Assembly (NCBI GenBank): GCA_937889795.1
Contig: CALBZH010000067.1
Span: forward strand, 1-16,521
Length of the DNA stretch: 16,521 nucleotides
From: an uncultured Syntrophobacteraceae bacterium
GTDB taxonomy: Bacteria; Desulfobacterota; Syntrophobacteria; Syntrophobacterales; Syntrophobacteraceae
Direction: 5' to 3'
Notes under the pieces: generated by a model
The model's input: only the letters and a program-made list of their open reading frames with translations
Told to the model about the DNA's origin: nothing
The model's database searches: none
Shown here: positions 13,233 to 16,521 of the stretch, one piece after another
How positions within the stretch are numbered: the first letter of the stretch is position 1
Layout: the number at the start of each line of letters is the position of its first letter
Translations under genes and position numbers: made by a program

Positions 13233-15386
13233 TCACCCGCGGAGCCTTTTCGCCAAGTGTGTGTACCGCATCTGGGTTTTGTTGTTTCGCACCGCAATGG
13301 CCATAGCTTTCTTGGTTCCCACCATTACAACCAGCTTTCTGCCACGCGTTACCCCGGTGTAGATGAGGTTCCTCTGAAGGAGCACGTAGTGCTGAATGAG
13401 CACCGGCATTACCACCACCGGGTACTCTGAACCCTGGCTTTTGTGCACGGACACGGCATAGGCAAGGACAACTTCATCGAGATCCGTGAAATCATAAGCC
13501 ACCTCCCTGCCATCAAAGGCGATAACGACCTCCTGGGCTTCGGCATCAATCCTCATGATCCGCCCGATGTCCCCGTTGAAGACTTCCTTGTCGTAGTCGT
13601 TCTTGACCTGCATGACTTTGTCGCCAATGCGGTATTCCCTTGCTCCACGCATGATCTTCTGCCCTGATGGGTTGAGCGCCTCCTGGAGTTTGATGTTGAG
13701 GTTCCAGGCACCGACCGATCCTTTGTGCATAGGGGTGAGCACCTGGATGTCATCGACCGAATCAAAACCAAACCGCTTGGGAATCCTGTCCTTGACCATT
13801 TCGATAATGAGCTCCAGAGCATGCTCGGGGTCTTCTCTCTGGATGAAGTAAAAGTCATCCAGCTTGTCGCTCGATGCTTGGAAAGTCGGAATAACGCCGC
13901 TGTTGATCTTGTGAGCGTTCACAATGATCGAACTTTCCTGTGCCTGGCGGAAGATCTCATTGAGCTCCACTACCGGCACTGAACCCGATGAGATGATGTC
14001 GTTCAAAACGCTACCGGCACCCACGGAGGGAAGCTGGTTCACGTCGCCAACCATGATGAAGGTTGTGGTCTGCGGTACCGCCTTCAGCAAATGGTGCATC
14101 AGGATGGTATCGACCATCGAGAATTCATCGCAAATCAGCAGATCACAATCGAGGGGCTCCTGGTCGTCTTTTTGGAACCCGGCTTTCTTTAGACTGTACT
14201 CGAGTAGCCGGTGAATGGTTTTTGCCTCATGCCCGGTTGTCTCAGCCATTCTCTTGGCTGCCCTGCCGGTTGGGGCACACAGGAGGATCTTGATGCCGAC
14301 CGCTTTGAAAATCCGGAGGATGGCATTGATGATCGTTGTCTTTCCTGTTCCTGGTCCCCCCGTTATGACCATCACTTTGTTTTGAATGGCGCACTTGATG
14401 GCTTCGATCTGCCGGTCGGCCAGTTTGATCGCCAGCTTCTCCTGGACCCACTCGATGGCTTTTTCGGTATCGATCTGTCGGATGGATTTTGGTGCTGCGA
14501 TGAGGGCCTTCAACCGTTTGGCAATGTTGGTTTCGGAGAAGTGATACTTGGCGAGATAGACGGCTCGGCATTCCTCGAGTTGTTCAATGACGATTCGCTT
14601 TTCGTCGGCAATGGTTCCGGAGGCCTTTTCGATGATGGCTTGGTCTGTCTGTAGGATCTCTTGGCACTTTTCGATCAGAGGATCGTATGGGTAGTAGACG
14701 TGGCCTTCGTCGGCAAGTTGGTGCAACACGTACAGGATGCCGGCTTCGGCCCTCAGTTTGGAGTCCTTCCCGAAGCCAAGTTTCTCAGCGATCTTATCGG
14801 CCGTGATGAAGCCGATCCCGAAGATGTCCGTTGCCAGTCGGTACGGGTTTTCTTGAACGACCTTGATGGACTCGTTCCCGTACTGCTTGAAGATCTTGGT
14901 TGCGTATCCAGAGCTGACGCCGTGGCCCTGCAGGAAGAGCATGACCTGGCGGATTTCTTTTTGATCGGCCCAGGCTTTCTTGATCATGCCGATACGAACA
15001 GACCCGATGCCATCGACTTCGGCACGCTTTTCAACGTCGGCTTCGATGATATCGAGCGTGTCCTTACCGAACCTTTTGACGATCCTTTTGGCCATCACCG
15101 GCCCGATTCCCTTGATGAGACCCGAGCCCAGGTACTTCTCAATCCCGTGTACAGTGGCGGGAACCATGGTGGTGTAAGTGACGATCTTGAACTGCTCACC
15201 GTGCTTGGGGTGATTGGCCCACTCCCCTTGGATCTTGATGACCTCCCCAGGCAAAGGGGCGAGGAGGTGGCCGACAATCGTCACGAGGTCCTGGCGGCCG
15301 TAGACTTTTAGCCGCGCAATCGTGTAGCCGTTCTCTTCGTTGGTGAAGGTGACCCGCTCGATCTGACCTTGAAGTTCCGTAAGCAT
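13233..15386 (-). CDS. recD2: RecD2-type ATP-dependent DNA helicase (SF1B)
   Basis: A 717-residue 5'-3' helicase of the RecD-like group that works without RecBC in repair and recombination. The N-terminal OB-like region (about 1-85) precedes helix-hairpin-helix repeats (IKGIGPVMAKRIVKRFG, about 91-107; VDGIGSVRIG; IFGIGFITADKIAEKLG). Motor motifs follow: Walker A GGPGTGKTT (about 343-351), APTGRAAKRM, motif II CDEFSMVD (about 419-426), motif III GDVNQLPSVGAG (447-458), then VHKSQGSEYPVVVMP and YTGVTRGR near the end. I start at the ATG at 15386, with AGGA seven bases upstream; a GTG at 15428 is in frame but has no ribosome site. It heads a four-gene minus-strand block. Confidence 0.96.
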   Translation of the reverse strand: MLTELQGQIERVTFTNEENGYTIARLKVYGRQDLVTIVGHLLAPLPGEVIKIQGEWANHPKHGEQFKIVTYTTMVPATVHGIEKYLGSGLIKGIGPVMAKRIVKRFGKDTLDIIEADVEKRAEVDGIGSVRIGMIKKAWADQKEIRQVMLFLQGHGVSSGYATKIFKQYGNESIKVVQENPYRLATDIFGIGFITADKIAEKLGFGKDSKLRAEAGILYVLHQLADEGHVYYPYDPLIEKCQEILQTDQAIIEKASGTIADEKRIVIEQLEECRAVYLAKYHFSETNIAKRLKALIAAPKSIRQIDTEKAIEWVQEKLAIKLADRQIEAIKCAIQNKVMVITGGPGTGKTTIINAILRIFKAVGIKILLCAPTGRAAKRMAETTGHEAKTIHRLLEYSLKKAGFQKDDQEPLDCDLLICDEFSMVDTILMHHLLKAVPQTTTFIMVGDVNQLPSVGAGSVLNDIISSGSVPVVELNEIFRQAQESSIIVNAHKINSGVIPTFQASSDKLDDFYFIQREDPEHALELIIEMVKDRIPKRFGFDSVDDIQVLTPMHKGSVGAWNLNIKLQEALNPSGQKIMRGAREYRIGDKVMQVKNDYDKEVFNGDIGRIMRIDAEAQEVVIAFDGREVAYDFTDLDEVVLAYAVSVHKSQGSEYPVVVMPVLIQHYVLLQRNLIYTGVTRGRKLVVMVGTKKAMAIAVRNNKTQMRYTHLAKRLRG

Positions 15387-15432
15387 TCCCGTATCCTGAA
15401 CCTTCTCCTCGCTGATTTGTGTGAGCACATGG

Positions 15433-15441
15433 AATATAGCA
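15433..15441 (-). promoter_or_regulatory. Possible extended -10 promoter of recD2
   Basis: On the minus strand TGC-TATATT (15441-15433) fits an extended -10 box, 47 bp upstream of the recD2 ATG. No convincing -35 is seen. It lies in the divergent gap shared with the gene at 15501. Confidence 0.25.
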
Positions 15442-15500
15442 CGGACCGAGTAGAAGATCCGCAGGAACTGCGGTGTTCAGCCGACGAAGAGGGGCAAGGG

Positions 15501-15857
15501 ATGACTATGGGAGAATCAGATTCCATTTGGGCAAAGAAAGGGGCCACACTCAGCGACAAATCCGCTCGTGAGGAATTCGGCCTTACTCAAGAAGAAATCA
15601 TTGAAGCGATCAAGGCAGGCAAACTCCAGTACCGCCACAACAACATGTATGGGAACCCTTATTTCAAGCTGATCCGCAGCGAAGTTGAGGCGCTGGTGGA
15701 TGAAAAGTACGGAGAGGACTACCTGAACAGGAAAAGGACCAAGAAAGAGCTCGCGGAAATCAACTCTCAGCTGAGAAAGCTGAAAACACAGATCGTCTCC
15801 CTGGAAAAGAGGAAAGCTCAACTGATGTCTGATACTGCTGAGAAAGAAGATGCTTGA
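15501..15857 (+). CDS. Small predicted DNA-binding protein (excisionase/MerR-like helix) with coiled-coil tail
   Basis: A 118-residue protein. Residues about 26-70 (FGLTQEEIIEAIKAGKLQYRH, then GNPYFKLIRSEVEALV) follow the pattern of an excisionase/HTH_17-type winged helix: a helix choosing position, a turn around GKLQYR, and an R-x-EVEALV second helix. Residues about 79-110 (TKKELAEINSQLRKLKTQIV, then LEKRKAQLMS) form a Lys/Glu-rich coiled coil, so it probably dimerises. No catalytic motif is seen. GAGGGG lies six bases before the ATG; a second ATG is at 15507. It is divergent from recD2 and heads a plus-strand set that leads into an XRE regulator. DNA binding is an inference. Confidence 0.72.
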   Translation: MTMGESDSIWAKKGATLSDKSAREEFGLTQEEIIEAIKAGKLQYRHNNMYGNPYFKLIRSEVEALVDEKYGEDYLNRKRTKKELAEINSQLRKLKTQIVSLEKRKAQLMSDTAEKEDA

Positions 15858-16132
15858 ACTAGTATTGGGCATGGGCGTAGGCACACCTTCTTCATGGATT
15901 CATTCCCGCTTTCAACACAACAGAAGAATACTGTTGGGAAAGAAAAATCCCCATATTCACTCCCGAGGAGCTCTCGATCCTCAAGGGCAGTGCGGCACAG
16001 TGCCCTCCTGAAGAAGAAGCAGTCACTGAAGTTCGCTACCAACCAAACGAAACGGAACCTGTTGAGATTGTCACTCTACACAACGAGAACGATGCCACGC
16101 CGAAACCAAGAAACGGTAAGACCAATGCTTGA
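15850..16132 (+). pseudogene. Probable small gene with a frameshift, between the HTH gene and the XRE gene
   Basis: The ATG at 15850 overlaps the stop of the previous gene (ATGCTTGA) and opens MLELVLGMGVGTPSSWIHSR, but that frame soon loses protein-like character. The next frame, from about 15900, reads convincingly (NTTEEYCWERKIPIFTPEEL, then a Glu-rich stretch with TEVRYQPNETEPVEIVTL). It ends in a second ATGCTTGA at 16125-16132, overlapping the XRE start. That second frame has no ATG, GTG or TTG. A one-base indel near 15895-15925 would join the two parts into a gene of about 93 codons. No family is recognised. Confidence 0.35.
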
Positions 16133-16521
16133 AGGAAAAGGCGACTCACCTCAATTTGCACTGGATCGGCTCGACCCGCAGCGTATCTCATTTGCCAGAG
16201 AACTGCGTGGTTTTACCAAGAAGGAGCTTGCCTCCCGAATTGCGAAAACATCCAGTGCCGTGTCTCAAATTGAACGAGGCGTGATTCGACCCGACCTTGA
16301 GACATTTGTTCGGATTGCCATGGTTCTTAAGGTACCCACGACCTTCTTCATGCAAAGAAACATTTCTACCCAACCGATTCAGCTCGATGCATGTCATTTC
16401 CGGGCCAAAGCCGCAACTACCCAGGCAATGCGAAAACAGAGCGCCCGAATCGGTGAGCTGCTAATAGACTTCATTGAAATATTGGAACGAAAAGGTATCG
16501 TACTACCCGATGAGAAGGTTA
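16125..16521 (+). CDS. XRE-family HTH regulator with ImmA/IrrE-like region, truncated by window end
   Basis: One hundred and thirty-two codons are visible and the frame is still open at the end. An XRE/Cro helix-turn-helix (about residues 21-75) has FARELRGFTKKELASRIAKT, the recognition helix SSAVSQIERGVIRPDLETF and VLKVPTTFFM. It is followed by CHFRAKAATTQAMRKQSARI and LLIDFIEILERKGIVLPDEK, the typical linker that leads into an ImmA/IrrE zinc peptidase domain. The HExxH site would lie beyond the window. Such proteins control mobile elements and stress or toxin-antitoxin loci. The ATG at 16125 sits in an 8-bp overlap with the preceding frame; an in-frame ATG at 16092 is an alternative start. 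Plasmid or island context is likely. Confidence 0.85.
   Translation, partial: MLEGKGDSPQFALDRLDPQRISFARELRGFTKKELASRIAKTSSAVSQIERGVIRPDLETFVRIAMVLKVPTTFFMQRNISTQPIQLDACHFRAKAATTQAMRKQSARIGELLIDFIEILERKGIVLPDEKV

Noticed and set aside
15387..15428. GTG start adding 14 codons to RecD2
   Set aside because: It has no ribosome site, while the ATG at 15386 has AGGA at good spacing and begins the family's usual N-terminus.
15894..16124. In-frame extension of the XRE gene back to an ATG at 15894
   Set aside because: The extra 77 residues are Ser/Arg/Lys-rich with no fold, and they shadow a more protein-like overlapping frame.
1..16521. CRISPR array, rRNA or insertion sequence
   Set aside because: No regularly spaced repeats, no rRNA signature and no transposase frame were seen anywhere in the window.

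Overview
The window looks like one end of a bacterial contig. The first 45 bases are Illumina library adapter, not genome. The gene families (RbbA/YhiH-type ABC exporter, trans-aconitate methyltransferase, RecD2, KptA, an IHF-alpha-like protein) and the ribosome-binding sites point to a Gram-negative, proteobacterium-like organism. A Desulfobacterota (deltaproteobacterial) source is my guess from the mix of families and is not proven by any marker.

Region 1 (46-3473, minus strand) is a drug/solute-export operon. An HlyD-type periplasmic adaptor is followed by a double-ABC ATPase and then the first 36 codons of an ABC-2 permease, cut off by the contig end. The genes overlap at both junctions, and a perfect TATAAT box precedes the adaptor.

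Region 2 (3494-3656) is a tRNA-Thr(CGU) gene with its own promoter and a strong terminator. Left of it the DNA looks clearly more GC-rich, with conserved transporter genes. Right of it the DNA looks less GC-rich and consists mostly of small, poorly characterised genes. The tRNA is a plausible island boundary, and three AGTCACC direct repeats lie just beyond it, but there is no integrase in the window.

Region 3 (3703-5574) holds a 72-aa unknown gene and a solitary IHF-alpha-like gene (minus). Next comes a 398-bp span without a protein gene, which carries a promoter, a G-rich structured stretch and a 14-bp-stem terminator: a candidate small RNA of about 215 nt. A 269-aa unknown gene (minus) follows.

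Region 4 (5753-11302, all plus strand) is a run of mostly unrelated genes: an alpha/beta hydrolase, a frameshifted trans-aconitate methyltransferase, two unknown genes (one propeller-like), the RNA 2'-phosphotransferase KptA, and several short unknown or membrane proteins. Gaps are mostly 40-100 bp. I see no attC sites, so there is no support for an integron.

Region 5 (11328-11555) is a convergent intergenic region with strong inverted repeats.

Region 6 (11545-15386, minus) is a compact four-gene block: recD2, a GDSL/SGNH esterase, a 36-residue Lys/Gln-rich microprotein, and a DUF1835 protein. The gaps are only 22-30 bp. Divergent from recD2 is a plus-strand set: a predicted excisionase/MerR-like small DNA-binding protein with a coiled-coil tail, a probably frameshifted small gene, and an XRE-type regulator with the start of an ImmA/IrrE-like region that runs off the window.

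No rRNA, CRISPR array, transposase or integrase was found.
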